Below, in pieces: positions 1 to 8,521 of a DNA stretch of 64,000 bases. Every line of letters starts with the position of its first letter. Position 1 is the stretch's first letter. The stretch covers positions 62,001 to 126,000 of the forward strand of contig CAVWKS010000008.1 in assembly GCA_963755635.1 (NCBI GenBank), read 5' to 3'. Source of the DNA: AC-32 sp963755635. Lineage in GTDB: Bacteria; Actinomycetota; Thermoleophilia; Gaiellales; Gaiellaceae. The notes under the pieces are model-generated. The model did not search any database. It was not told where the DNA came from and saw only the letters and a program-made list of their open reading frames with translations. Both the position numbers and the translations under genes were made by a program.

Positions 1-197
1 GGCCGGACAATGCCGTGGCGCACTTCAACGTCGGGTGCTTCGCGGCACGAGCGGGACGTGCTGACGAGGCAATCGAGCACCTCCGGCGAGCGGTCGGGAT
101 CAACGAGCGGATCAAGGAGCTCATCGCCACTGACGAGGACCTCGACTCCATTCGCGAAGATCAGCGCTTCGCCGAGCTGACGAGAGAGAGCGGATGA
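1..197 (+). CDS. TPR-repeat protein, C-terminal fragment
   Basis: The frame is open to the left edge, so only the last 65 or so residues are seen. They form one TPR-like helix pair (AHFNVGCFAARAGRADEAIEHLRRAV) and an acidic tail ending in DEDLDSIREDQRFAEL. This tail is typical of actinobacterial proteins that join a cupin to a TPR hairpin, and a cupin gene of that general type lies at 12515, but the N-terminus is outside the window. Role unknown. It ends at TGA and is convergent with the phospholipase D-like gene. The 132-bp gap between them holds two loosely similar short direct repeats (near 250 and 291) and no clear terminator. Confidence 0.6.
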   Translation, partial: PDNAVAHFNVGCFAARAGRADEAIEHLRRAVGINERIKELIATDEDLDSIREDQRFAELTRESG

Positions 198-329
198 TGT
201 GACTCCAGGTCAGTCGCCGGGCGCGAGTGGCGGCCCGACGTTGACTTAACCGCGGTACCCGGAAGATGGCTTCCACAACGTAACTCTCGACCGCAGTACC
301 CAGCGCGGAAGATCGTTGGTTGCCTGGCT

Positions 330-1799
330 TCAGCCGTCGACGAGGACGCCGCTCAACGGGCCGAGCACGCGGCCTGAGCGGCTGGAGAGGTGTTCGAGCC
401 GCACGAGCCGATGGGTGAGCGGCAACCCGAGGGCGCGTCGGTCCAGCTGCTCCTTGCTGATCGGTTTCCAGAGCTCGTCGACCGCGCGGATCGGGTCGTC
501 CGGGATCGCCTCGACCGGGAGCTCGAGATGCTCGGACCAGAGCCTGAGCCGCGTGTCGCGCGCGAGCTCCGGGTCGTGGGCGACGACATTCATCTCGGTG
601 TCGTTGAACAGTGAATGCTCGTTGAGGTTGGCCGAGCCGAGCGTGAGCCACTCGTCGTCGACGATCGCGATCTTCGCGTGGATGTAGACGGGGTCGGTGT
701 GCTGCTCGGAGCGGGCGTACAACGTGCAGGCGAGGACGCGCCCCGCGTCGTCGTCGGCCTCGATCAGACACGCGAGCATGCCCCGCGTGTCGTCGGAGCC
801 GCTGTTCGGCTTCGCCGGCAGGACGAGCACGACCCGAAAGTCCGGGTGCGGTGGATTCGCGATCTTGTCGAGGAGCACGGCCTCGATCTCCGGTGACCAC
901 AGGAACTGGTTCTCGAGATAGATGAACCGTTTGGCAGCCTTGAGGCCCCGCAGGTACGACTCGAGGATGCCGAAGTCGCCCCGTGGCTTTGCGTCGTAGA
1001 TGCGCTCTGGAATCGTCCGCACGATCTGCAACTCGACGTCCCCGGCCGCCGTCGACGGACGCACCGCGTCAAGCGTCTCGCCCGTCACCTCTCGCCATCG
1101 CATCCGGAAGTGCTCTCCCACGTCGGCGACCGCCGGCCCCTCTATGCGCGCGCAGGCGTCGTGCCAGCCGACGGCCGCGCGGGGCGGGTGGTTGTTCCAG
1201 TCGAAACGGTCGCCCGACTCGGAGGTGAGATCGATCCCGCCGACGAACGCGACACGGTCGTCGACGACGATCGTCTTCTCATGGTGGCAATGCATCGGCC
1301 GCTCCTTCGAATCGAGCGCACACTGGATCCTCGTCTCGCCCACGAGGCGATCGCGCATCCTCCGCACGTCCTTGCGCGAGGGGCGGAAGAGCGGCAACGG
1401 TGCGCCCGCCCACACCAGGACGCGCACGTCGACACGCTCCGACAGCTCACCGAGCAGGTTGCGGAGCACGAGAGGCTCGCCGTCACGTTCGAGCGCAAAG
1501 TCCGGCGAGAAGTGCCATCCCGTCAGGTGGACGTGCGATTTCGCGGAGCGCAGCGCCTCGGCGATCACAGGCAGGGCCTGAGCGCCGTCGATGAGAATCT
1601 CGATCTCGTTCCCTGGGCGTGGTGGCGGCCTCACATCTGCCCACCCACCGGCCGTTGGCTCCAGCGCCTCGAGCTGACCGATCCGCGTGAAGCGTCGCCG
1701 GTGATGGCGACTGATCTCCCGCGTGATCTGGTCGCCGAACCAGCATTCAAGGGGGAAAAGCGCCTGGCGGATCGGCCGCAGCGAGTCGACGCCGCTCAA
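330..1799 (-). CDS. phospholipase D / cardiolipin synthase-like protein
   Basis: PLD-superfamily enzyme of about 489 residues with the two expected HKD motifs: HHEKTIVVDD near residue 175 and VYIHAKIAIVDD near 374. The second is followed by a GSANLNEHS segment. The family transfers or hydrolyses phosphatidyl groups, and cardiolipin synthases belong here. No membrane segment is evident, so a soluble or peripheral enzyme is likely. The open frame extends far upstream but overlaps DUF1206. I chose the TTG that overlaps the DUF1206 stop (TTGA); a later GTG is possible. It is last in a four-gene minus-strand operon with PAP2, DagK and DUF1206, which supports a phospholipid role. Substrate not determinable. 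Confidence 0.85.
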   Translation of the reverse strand: MSGVDSLRPIRQALFPLECWFGDQITREISRHHRRRFTRIGQLEALEPTAGGWADVRPPPRPGNEIEILIDGAQALPVIAEALRSAKSHVHLTGWHFSPDFALERDGEPLVLRNLLGELSERVDVRVLVWAGAPLPLFRPSRKDVRRMRDRLVGETRIQCALDSKERPMHCHHEKTIVVDDRVAFVGGIDLTSESGDRFDWNNHPPRAAVGWHDACARIEGPAVADVGEHFRMRWREVTGETLDAVRPSTAAGDVELQIVRTIPERIYDAKPRGDFGILESYLRGLKAAKRFIYLENQFLWSPEIEAVLLDKIANPPHPDFRVVLVLPAKPNSGSDDTRGMLACLIEADDDAGRVLACTLYARSEQHTDPVYIHAKIAIVDDEWLTLGSANLNEHSLFNDTEMNVVAHDPELARDTRLRLWSEHLELPVEAIPDDPIRAVDELWKPISKEQLDRRALGLPLTHRLVRLEHLSSRSGRVLGPLSGVLVDG

Positions 1800-2632
1800 A
1801 TCCTGCGGTAGCGCGCGTCGCTGAGCGAATAGAGCGCGAACGCGATCAGCCCAAAGGCGACGATGCCGAGCAGGACCGAACCGTAAGGCTGGTTCGCGAG
1901 CTTCGCCAGCGCGCCGTCGAGACCGACCGCCGTCTTCGGGTTGTACTCGATCGCGGCCTTGACCAGGAAGACGCCGATCAGGCCGAAGACGACCGCTCGC
2001 GCGAGATGCCCCACGGTGCCAATGCGTCCGATCCACTTGCGGACACCGGGAGACATCTCCTCGGTCTTCGAGTCGTCGAGGAACTTCTGCGTGACTCCCT
2101 TGTAGGCCTGGTAGAGAGCGACACCGATCATCACCGCCCCGGCCGCTCCGACGATCCATGGTCCACCCGGCCACCCGAGGATGCCTGCAGCCGAGCTCTT
2201 GGGGTTGGTGCTGCTGCTCGAGCCGGATCCGATCAGAATCTCGACCGCGAGCACGCACAGCGCGCCGTACGCGAGACCGCTCGCCAGCGCCGCGAGGCGG
2301 TCGAAGCCAGAGTCCGAGCCCTCGGGCCCCCGTCCGAGTGCGGCCCGGAACAACCGCCACAGCGCATAGCCGCCAAGCCCGATCGCGAGCAGCGTGAGCA
2401 GCAATGAGCCGAACGGCTGGTTCGCGACGGTGTTCAGCGCGCCGTGTTGATTCGTCAGCTTGCCGCCGGACCCGATGGCGAGCTTGAGCGCGAGGATGCC
2501 GATGATGGCGTAAATCGCCGAACGCGCCACGAAGCCTGCGCGGGAGAGCCATTCGAACGCCGCACTGTTGACGAAGTCTTCCCCGGCACCCTTGGCATGC
2601 CGGAGCTCACGTGCCGGACGGATCTCACTCAT
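1796..2632 (-). CDS. DUF1206 integral membrane protein
   Basis: About 278 residues with six predicted hydrophobic helices arranged as three similar two-helix units, each opening with an aromatic/Arg-rich segment (WLSRAGFVARSAIYAIIG, RKWIGRIGTVGHLARAVVFG). That is the DUF1206 pattern. Molecular function is unknown for the family. Its start overlaps the end of the diacylglycerol kinase-like gene by 8 bp and its stop overlaps the phospholipase D-like gene, so it is expressed as part of that set. A role in membrane lipid handling is inferred from context only. Confidence 0.85.
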   Translation of the reverse strand: MSEIRPARELRHAKGAGEDFVNSAAFEWLSRAGFVARSAIYAIIGILALKLAIGSGGKLTNQHGALNTVANQPFGSLLLTLLAIGLGGYALWRLFRAALGRGPEGSDSGFDRLAALASGLAYGALCVLAVEILIGSGSSSSTNPKSSAAGILGWPGGPWIVGAAGAVMIGVALYQAYKGVTQKFLDDSKTEEMSPGVRKWIGRIGTVGHLARAVVFGLIGVFLVKAAIEYNPKTAVGLDGALAKLANQPYGSVLLGIVAFGLIAFALYSLSDARYRRI

Positions 2633-3521
2633 GGAGTTCCTCTCTGGTTGATGGGACGCAGACGCTGATTGCCCCGGGCTCGACCTTGACCGTGAACGAC
2701 TTCACCTTCGTCCGGTCACCACCGTCGAGCTCGTAGACGACCTTCCGGGAGAGCTTGACCTTGACGTCGCACGCCTTCGTCGTCTGCGCGAACGGCGATT
2801 GGGCGACGGAGCCGGCAACTGCGCGCGTGATCATTCGGGACCAGTCGAGTACGCCGTCGGCGGTCACCACTCCGACGTCCAGCTTTCCGTCGTCAGCCCT
2901 CGCGTCCTCGAACGCCTCGATGCCTCCGAAGAGCTTGCCGACGTTCCCGAGCAGGATGCAGGTTGCCTTGCCCTTGAACCACTCCGCTCCGTCGATTTCG
3001 ATTCTCGCGCGGAACGGCTTGAGGCGGAGGTTTTTGGCGCCGGTCCAGACATAGGCGGCGCGACCGAAGCGCCCCTTGAGCCCACTGTCGCCGGCGTCGC
3101 GGATCATCGCTGCGTCGAAGCCCGCGCCGGCCATGACCGCGAAGCGCTCGCCGTTGAAGCTGCCGACATCGATCTCCCGACAGTCACCGCGGAGCCCGAT
3201 CGCCACAGCCTGTTCGATGTCTTTCGGAATGCCGAGATTCGAGGCGAAGAGGTTCGCGGTGCCGGCGGGAACGATCGCGAGCCGGACGCTCGACCCGGCG
3301 AGGACGTCGACGCAGCGCTGCACCATGCCGTCGCCGCCCCAGGCGAAGACGAGCTCCGCGCCCTCGTCGAGCGCACGCTGCACCTGCGCCGGCGCTTTCT
3401 TGCTCTTGGGAACCTCGGCCCAAAACGGGTCGTCGATCCCCTCGGCTTTCAGCACGCGGCGTAGCTGCGGCAGGCCGCCGTCGAACGACTTGCCGGCATG
3501 CGCGATGACTGCAACCTTCAT
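2625..3521 (-). CDS. diacylglycerol kinase-like lipid kinase (DagK/YegS family)
   Basis: 298 residues. The N-terminal catalytic domain contains the glycine-rich WGGDGMVQRCVD motif (GGDGT-type nucleotide-binding signature) and the IVPAGTANLFASNLGIP segment diagnostic of DagK/sphingosine kinase-like enzymes. The C-terminal beta-rich domain ends near residue 298. The family phosphorylates diacylglycerol or related lipids with ATP at the membrane face. I chose ATG at 3521, which overlaps the PAP2 stop (ATGA). The longer open frame upstream is the shadow of PAP2. Pairing with a PAP2 phosphatase suggests interconversion of diacylglycerol and phosphatidate. Confidence 0.9.
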   Translation of the reverse strand: MKVAVIAHAGKSFDGGLPQLRRVLKAEGIDDPFWAEVPKSKKAPAQVQRALDEGAELVFAWGGDGMVQRCVDVLAGSSVRLAIVPAGTANLFASNLGIPKDIEQAVAIGLRGDCREIDVGSFNGERFAVMAGAGFDAAMIRDAGDSGLKGRFGRAAYVWTGAKNLRLKPFRARIEIDGAEWFKGKATCILLGNVGKLFGGIEAFEDARADDGKLDVGVVTADGVLDWSRMITRAVAGSVAQSPFAQTTKACDVKVKLSRKVVYELDGGDRTKVKSFTVKVEPGAISVCVPSTREELHE

Positions 3522-4315
3522 TCCGCCGCCGCTCCAGCCGACCGACACGCAAGAACGAGGACGCACAACGCTGCGATCCCGACGACGATGCCCCCAGCGA
3601 TGTCGAGAGGGTGATGCATGCCGCGGTACATGCGCGCTGTCGCGACGAACGCGACCATCCCACCTGCGAGCAGCCAGGTAACGACGCGAACCGCCCGATC
3701 CCGGAAGCGAGAGGTAACCAGGAGCGCGAGCCCGCCGTACACGGCGATCGCCGCAGCCGTGTGCCCGGATGGATAGCTGGCGTCGACTGGCAGGGCTTCC
3801 AGGCGGTGAACGCGCGGGCGGTGCGAGTGCACCACGAGCGTGGTCGCACGGTAGGTCGCAGACTCGACGGCGAGCGTGAACACGAAGAACGCCACCAGCG
3901 TCCACTTGCGAAAGAGAGCAGACACGAGCGCCAGGACGCCCGCGACGATCGGCAGCACGACGCCGCCGGCGATGATCGAGCCGATCAGCGATGCTTCGGT
4001 CCGTGTTGGCGTGCGATGTGCCGCGAGCCAGACGTCGACTCGCTCGTCCGCGGCGCCGATGCGGCCGGTCTCGACCACGTGGGTCACGAGAAGACCGAGC
4101 ACGATCGAAAGCCCGGCGATCACGGCCAGGCCGCCGAACATCACCAGGAAGAAGGCGACGACCGGATGGCCGCTGACGAGTGCACCGAGGCGCTCGGAGA
4201 GCCCCCCTTCGCGCGGCCTGAGAAGGCGCGCAGGCGACTTCTCCTGGCTACGGCGGGGCTGAAAGCGCACCGCAGGATGGGTTTTGACAGAGGCGATGAC
4301 GGAGAAGTTGCCCAT
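3518..4315 (-). CDS. PAP2-family membrane phosphatase
   Basis: 265 residues with about six membrane segments and the three-part PAP2 active site: RATTLVVHSHRPRVHRL, the SYPSGHTAA core, and ARMYRGMHHPLDIAGG (final His-x3-Asp). The family dephosphorylates phosphatidate, undecaprenyl pyrophosphate or phosphatidylglycerol phosphate; the substrate cannot be told here. First gene of the minus-strand lipid operon (ATGA overlap with DagK). Its start is only 18 bp from the divergent PAP2 gene at 4334, so promoters must overlap or lie inside the coding starts. The polar 45-residue N-terminal tail before the first helix might be longer than the real protein. Confidence 0.9.
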   Translation of the reverse strand: MGNFSVIASVKTHPAVRFQPRRSQEKSPARLLRPREGGLSERLGALVSGHPVVAFFLVMFGGLAVIAGLSIVLGLLVTHVVETGRIGAADERVDVWLAAHRTPTRTEASLIGSIIAGGVVLPIVAGVLALVSALFRKWTLVAFFVFTLAVESATYRATTLVVHSHRPRVHRLEALPVDASYPSGHTAAAIAVYGGLALLVTSRFRDRAVRVVTWLLAGGMVAFVATARMYRGMHHPLDIAGGIVVGIAALCVLVLACRSAGAAAE

Positions 4316-4333
4316 CTCGACACCTTCTAACCC

Positions 4334-5245
4334 ATGCCGCTGTTACTACTGCTCATCTTGGCTCTGACCCTCGGCCTTGCGGCCGGCTTGCTGGTCTGGC
4401 GCCTTCCCCGCACCGTTGCGTCGTCCCAGCCGGCGTCCGAGGGCGCACGAAGGATCGGCGAGAAGATCGGCCGCTACCCAACCTTGCGCCGTGCCCTGCG
4501 TGCGCGAGTCGACCCCGCCGCGGCCACCGGCCTTGCTCTGACGCTCGCCCTCGTCGCCGTGATCGGCGGCGGCGTCCTCTTCGGGCTGCTCGCGTACCTC
4601 GTCCGGTCGAACGCCCATCTCCACGGAGTCGACAACGGCGTCGCGAAGTGGGGCAACGCGCACGGGTCGGCGTTCTCGACGGACGGACTGAACGTCGTCA
4701 CGCAGCTCGGCGGCATCTACCTGGTCGTCGCGCTGTGCGTCGTCCTGGCCTTGGGCGAGACGCTGGTCGAACGGAGCGTGTGGGTGATCCCATTCGTCGT
4801 CACCGTGATGGGCGGCGAGGAGATCCTCACTCTGACCGTCAAGGATCTCGCCCACCGCGTGCGGCCTGCGTTCAATCCCGCCGCCGCGACTCTGGGGCCA
4901 TCGTTTCCGAGCGGCCACTCCGCGACGGCGGCCGCGTTCTACGCTTGCGCGGCTCTCCTGATCGGTCGACGTCGCGGACGGCCGGCACGGGCGGTGCTGG
5001 CCGGAATGGCCGTTGGGCTCGCCGTCGCGGTCGCGGCCAGTCGCGTGCTTCTCGATGTGCACTGGCTGACCGACGTGATCGCCGGACTCGCTCTCGGCTG
5101 GGCCTGGTTCTCGGTGTGCTCGATCGCCTTCGGAGGCCGGCTGCTGCGCTTCGGGGCGGGCGCCGAGACGGCAGCGCGAGCGATGGAGGCGAGCTCACGC
5201 CGGACCTCGCCCTCGCCAGCGCCACGCCGGATGCGCACGTCGTGA
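4334..5245 (+). CDS. second PAP2-family membrane phosphatase
   Basis: 303 residues. An N-terminal signal-anchor helix is followed by about five more helices and the PAP2 signature: KDLAHRVRPAFNP, FPSGHSATAAAFY, and ASRVLLDVHWLTDVIAG. It is a divergent paralogue of the gene at 3518, with little identity outside the motifs. The C-terminal 30 residues are Arg/Ser-rich and probably cytosolic. Likely a lipid phosphate phosphatase; substrate unknown. Start at ATG 4334 gives a clean hydrophobic N-terminus. Confidence 0.88.
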   Translation: MPLLLLLILALTLGLAAGLLVWRLPRTVASSQPASEGARRIGEKIGRYPTLRRALRARVDPAAATGLALTLALVAVIGGGVLFGLLAYLVRSNAHLHGVDNGVAKWGNAHGSAFSTDGLNVVTQLGGIYLVVALCVVLALGETLVERSVWVIPFVVTVMGGEEILTLTVKDLAHRVRPAFNPAAATLGPSFPSGHSATAAAFYACAALLIGRRRGRPARAVLAGMAVGLAVAVAASRVLLDVHWLTDVIAGLALGWAWFSVCSIAFGGRLLRFGAGAETAARAMEASSRRTSPSPAPRRMRTS

Positions 5246-5312
5246 ATGCGGAAAACGCAAGTGCCCGATGCGTGGTTCGAAGCGCGATCCAGGCGGGAAC
5301 AGGAATCTCGCG

Positions 5313-5640
5313 ATGGATGAGCGATCGGCGAAGCTGGCGGAGAACGAGACGATCTTCCGCGCCGGCAACGAGAGCATCGAGAGAGCAGCCAGCGGCAAGC
5401 TCGAGCAGGCCCCGTTTCTGTGCGAGTGCGGGGACGAGCGCTGTCTCGCGCCGGGTCGAGCTCACACCGGCCGCGTACGAGGCGGTACGCGCCCACCCGT
5501 CTCGATTCTTCGTCGTTCCAGGACACGAGGACCTGACCGCGGGTGAGGTGGTCGTCGAGCAGCACGATCGCTACACGCTCGTCGAGAAACAAGGCGAGGA
5601 GCGGGAGCTCGTCGAAAGCCGAGACCCACGCGCCTCGTAG
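5313..5640 (+). pseudogene. small Cys-containing protein, copy 1 (frameshifted)
   Basis: A good RBS (AGGA 8 nt upstream) precedes ATG 5313. The first frame reads MDERSAKLAENETIFRAGNE to LCECGDERCLA, then runs off. The matching continuation, RVELTPAAYEAVRAHPSRFF to the stop at 5640, is in the next frame. Aligning with the intact copy at 5644 gives 16 residues between the last Cys and AVRA in both, if one base is removed near 5451 (gcgccggg). So this is a one-base insertion in an otherwise complete 108-residue homologue. Decay or sequence error cannot be separated here. Function unknown. Confidence 0.75.
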
Positions 5641-5643
5641 CCG

Positions 5644-5970
5644 ATGCCGCGCGACTCCCGAGAAAGGAACGAGGCCCTCTTCCGGGCGGTCAACGAGCGG
5701 ATCGAGGACGTAAGCCAGACCGTTCCGCGTGACGAACAGCTGATGCAGTTTCTCTGCGAGTGCGACGACAAAGCCTGTGCGGAGAAGATCAGCGCAACAC
5801 GAGCCGAATATGAGGCGGTCCGGGCCGTAGCTACGCACTTCATCGTGCTGCCTGGCCACGAGGATCCCGACATCGAGCACGTCGTTCTGCAGAACGAACG
5901 CTTTCTGATCGTGGAGAAAGAGGGCCGCGCGGCGCAAGACGCTGAGAAGAGCGACCCACGAGAGAAGTAG
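5644..5970 (+). CDS. small Cys-containing conserved protein, copy 2
   Basis: 108 residues with LCECDDKACAEKI (three closely spaced Cys), then TRAEYEAVRAVATHFIVLPGHED and a charged C-terminus. Small proteins with this LCEC(x)nC and EYEAVR plus PGHE pattern occur in soil actinobacteria. No function is known to me; the Cys cluster could bind metal or be redox active. It starts 3 nt after the stop of copy 1, so the two are tandem duplicates. No export signal. Confidence 0.75.
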   Translation: MPRDSRERNEALFRAVNERIEDVSQTVPRDEQLMQFLCECDDKACAEKISATRAEYEAVRAVATHFIVLPGHEDPDIEHVVLQNERFLIVEKEGRAAQDAEKSDPREK

Positions 5971-6039
5971 ACGCGAGCCTCAGCGCCGCTGCGGGTGCGG
6001 GCGGAACGTGCGGTGCCGTGCTACTTATGGGTCGTTCGG

Positions 6040-7614
6040 ATGAGCTCCGCCTCCTATGAACAGGCCTGTGCGGCTCACCGGTGGGAGGTGCCCGCGCAAT
6101 ACAACATCGCTGCGGATGTGTGCGACAAGCACCCGCGCGACAAGCTCGCGATGGTCTGGGAGAGCTTCGACGGGTCGTATCGAGAGCTCATGTGGGGCGA
6201 GCTCCAGGACCTTGCGAACCAGGCGGCGCAGGTGTTGCGAGGACACGGCATCGAGCGCGGCGACCGGGTTGCGGTCGTCGCGCCGGCGACGCCGGAGACG
6301 GCCGCGATCTTCTTCGGCGTCTGGAAGCTGGGTGCGGTCCTCCTCTCGATGTCGGTTCTCTACGGTGACGAGTCGATCCGTCACCGCCTCGCCGACTCCG
6401 GTGCCGCGCTCGTCGTCACCGATGCCGCAAACGCGAAGCGCTTCGATGACGCAAGCGCACCGTTGCTGGTGCTGGAAAGCGACACGCTTGCAGGTACGCC
6501 GACCGAGGCCATCGACTGCGACACCTCGGCCGATGATCCGGCGCAGCTCTACTACACCTCAGGGACGACCGGGCTCGCCAAGGGAATCGTGCACGCCCAC
6601 CGCTACATCCTCGGGCACGAAGAGTTCGTCTACTGCCACGAGGTCGAGGAGGGCGAGCGTTTCCACGGCATGGGCGAATGGGCCTGGGCGGCCGGGATCG
6701 CGCCGCTGCTCGGGCCGTGGCGTCTTGGCGCGGTGCAGTGCGTTTACCGGCGCGAGTCGGGATTCGACCCGCACAAGCAACTCGACTTCCTCAGCCGCCG
6801 CAATGTCACGAACGTGTTCACGACGCCGACCGCGATGCGGTCGATGATGGCGATCGCCGATGCGGGCAAGCGTTATCCGCAGCAATTCCGCCGCGTCTGC
6901 TCGGCCGGCGAGCCCTTGAACCCCGAGGCGATCCGCTGGTTCCGGGAGCAATACGGCGTGACCGTGCTCGACTACTACGGCTTGACCGAGTCGTACCCCT
7001 TGGTGGCCAACTACCCATTCATGGAGGTGCGGGAGGGGTCGATGGGAAAACCAATGCCAGGCTGGAAGGTCGAGCTCCTCGACGAGGATGAGCGTCCGGT
7101 CCCCCGCGGCGAGCGAGGCGAGATCTGCCTCGGCGCTCGCTCGAACCCGCACTACCCGCTTGGATACTGGGAGCGGCCGGCCGAAACCGAAGAGGTGTTC
7201 GGCGGCGAGTGGTTTCACACCAAGGATGCCGCTCGCCAGGACGACGACGGATACGTCTGGTACGAAGGCCGCGCCGACGACGTGATCATCGCCGCCGGTT
7301 ACCGGATCGGCCCGTTCGAGGTCGAGTCCGCGTGCCTCGAGCATCCGGCCGTGCGGGAAGCCGCGGCTGTCGCCTCGCCCGACGAGCTGCGTGGCAACGT
7401 CGTCAAGGCGTTCATCGTGCTCGCCTCCGAGAATGAGCCATCCGACGAGCTCGCCGAGGAGATCAAGGCCTTTGTTCGCGGGCGGCTCTCCGCCTATGCC
7501 TACCCGCGACGCATCGAGTTCGTCGAGGACCTCCCGAAGACGCTCACCGGCAAGATCCGTCGGATCGAACTTCGTCAACGCGAGCTCGAACGAGTGCAGG
7601 ACGAACGCCGCTAG
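6040..7614 (+). CDS. AMP-forming acyl-CoA synthetase (acetyl/medium-chain type)
   Basis: Adenylate-forming enzyme of about 524 residues. P-loop-like YYTSGTTGLAKGIVHAH, the DYYGLTES adenine-binding motif, WYEGRADDVIIAAGYRIGPFEVE hinge, and the C-terminal catalytic lysine in PKTLTGKIRR are all present. It activates a carboxylic acid to its acyl-CoA with ATP. Sequence style is closest to the medium-chain or acetyl-CoA synthetase-like group; the substrate is not determinable. The open frame begins at 5995, but the conserved N-terminus starts at MSSASYEQA (6040), which I used. No strong RBS is visible. Monocistronic, ending at a hairpin terminator. Confidence 0.9.
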   Translation: MSSASYEQACAAHRWEVPAQYNIAADVCDKHPRDKLAMVWESFDGSYRELMWGELQDLANQAAQVLRGHGIERGDRVAVVAPATPETAAIFFGVWKLGAVLLSMSVLYGDESIRHRLADSGAALVVTDAANAKRFDDASAPLLVLESDTLAGTPTEAIDCDTSADDPAQLYYTSGTTGLAKGIVHAHRYILGHEEFVYCHEVEEGERFHGMGEWAWAAGIAPLLGPWRLGAVQCVYRRESGFDPHKQLDFLSRRNVTNVFTTPTAMRSMMAIADAGKRYPQQFRRVCSAGEPLNPEAIRWFREQYGVTVLDYYGLTESYPLVANYPFMEVREGSMGKPMPGWKVELLDEDERPVPRGERGEICLGARSNPHYPLGYWERPAETEEVFGGEWFHTKDAARQDDDGYVWYEGRADDVIIAAGYRIGPFEVESACLEHPAVREAAAVASPDELRGNVVKAFIVLASENEPSDELAEEIKAFVRGRLSAYAYPRRIEFVEDLPKTLTGKIRRIELRQRELERVQDERR

Positions 7615-7664
7615 AGACTGCCCAGCAGCCTGCCTCCCCGTTTACTACTCCATAGACGACGAAA

Positions 7665-7682
7665 GCCCCGGATGTCCGGGGC
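7665..7682. terminator. bidirectional intrinsic terminator
   Basis: Perfect 7-bp GC stem GCCCCGG/CCGGGGC with an ATGT loop, followed by CTTTCT on the plus strand and TTTCG on the minus strand. It sits between the acyl-CoA synthetase (plus) and tRNA-Gly (minus), so it can end both transcripts. Confidence 0.75.
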
Positions 7683-7697
7683 CTTTCTAGAGAGAGA

Positions 7698-7770
7698 GCG
7701 GATGATGGGATTCGAACCCACGACCTTCTGCATGGCAAGCAGATGCTCTAGCCAACTGAGCTACATCCGC
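7698..7770 (-). tRNA. tRNA-Gly (anticodon GCC)
   Basis: 73-nt cloverleaf on the minus strand. The acceptor stem GCGGATG pairs with CATCCGC. The D-arm is GCTCAGTTGGCTAGAGC, the anticodon stem TCTGC/GCAGA with loop TTGCCAT gives GCC, and the T-arm GTGGG/CCCAT encloses TTCGAAT. CCA is not encoded, as usual in actinobacteria. The hairpin at 7665 lies 15 nt downstream. Confidence 0.95.
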
Positions 7771-7794
7771 GTAGCGCGGCCAGTATAGCCGCCT

Positions 7795-8193
7795 CTAAGC
7801 AGAGTCCAGGGCCTCGTTGACGAGGCTGTCTGCGAGCTCGTTGTGGGCCCGCCGCACCGCCGTGTAGCGCACTCGTTCGAGGCGGTCCGCGAGGTCCGAC
7901 GCCTGCTCGTTGAGCTCCCGCAGGGCTGCGTTCTTGACCTTGTACTCGCCTCGCATCTGCTTGACGAGGAGCTCCGAGTCGGAGATCACCTCCAGCTCGC
8001 CCACGCCCAGCTCGAGCGCTTTCTCGAGGCCGGCGACGAGGGCCCGGTACTCGGCGACGTTGTTCGTCGCGACGCCGATCCGCTCGCCGCGGGCGTCGAG
8101 CACGTGGCCGTCCTCGCTCTCCAGCACGTAGCCGTACGCAGCCGGCCCGGGGTTGCCGCGCGCGCCGCCGTCGGTCGAGAGGCGCGCCTTCAC
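7795..8193 (-). CDS. ribonuclease HI family protein
   Basis: 132 residues matching a single RNase H fold: STDGGARGNPGPAAYG (first Asp), AEYRALVAGLEKAL (Glu), VISDSELLVKQM (second Asp), and VRRAHNELADSLVNEA (His and last Asp). It hydrolyses the RNA strand of RNA-DNA hybrids. The GTG start at 8193 overlaps the YqfO-like stop (GTGA), although an open frame extends upstream. The absence of extra domains fits the short stand-alone actinobacterial form. Cytoplasmic. Confidence 0.9.
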   Translation of the reverse strand: MKARLSTDGGARGNPGPAAYGYVLESEDGHVLDARGERIGVATNNVAEYRALVAGLEKALELGVGELEVISDSELLVKQMRGEYKVKNAALRELNEQASDLADRLERVRYTAVRRAHNELADSLVNEALDSA

Positions 8194-8498
8194 AGCAGCG
8201 GGTAGATGTCGAACGCGGGCTCCTCGTACGGGTGCGCGCGGCGCAGCGCCTCGACGACCTCGGCCTGCCGCTCCTCCGGGAAGACGGTCTCCAGGCGCAG
8301 CTCGGCGACTCGCTGCTCGCGGCCGGGCTGACCGACGTCCGGGTCGGTGCCCGCGCCGCCGAGGAACGTCCCCGTCCCTTCCGCGTACCACGAGCAGCGC
8401 TCGTAGTCGCCGATCCGCCCGGCGCCGGCCTCGAACAGCGCCTCGCGCACCGAGGCGAGGGCCTCGCGCGGAACGAAGACGACGAGCTTTCGGTTCAT
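8190..8498 (-). CDS. YqfO/NIF3-insert-like small protein
   Basis: 102 residues starting MNRKLVVFVPREALASVREALFEAGAG and ending in HPYEEPAFDIYPLL. This is the hallmark of the PII/CutA-like domain inserted in NIF3/YqfO proteins, which also exists as a stand-alone protein. Function is poorly known; metal or small-molecule sensing has been suggested for the fold. Coupled to the RNase HI gene by a GTGA overlap. Its start is 23 bp from the divergent gene at 8522. Confidence 0.8.
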   Translation of the reverse strand: MNRKLVVFVPREALASVREALFEAGAGRIGDYERCSWYAEGTGTFLGGAGTDPDVGQPGREQRVAELRLETVFPEERQAEVVEALRRAHPYEEPAFDIYPLL

Positions 8499-8521
8499 GC
8501 CGGGACCTTAGACTCCCGGCC

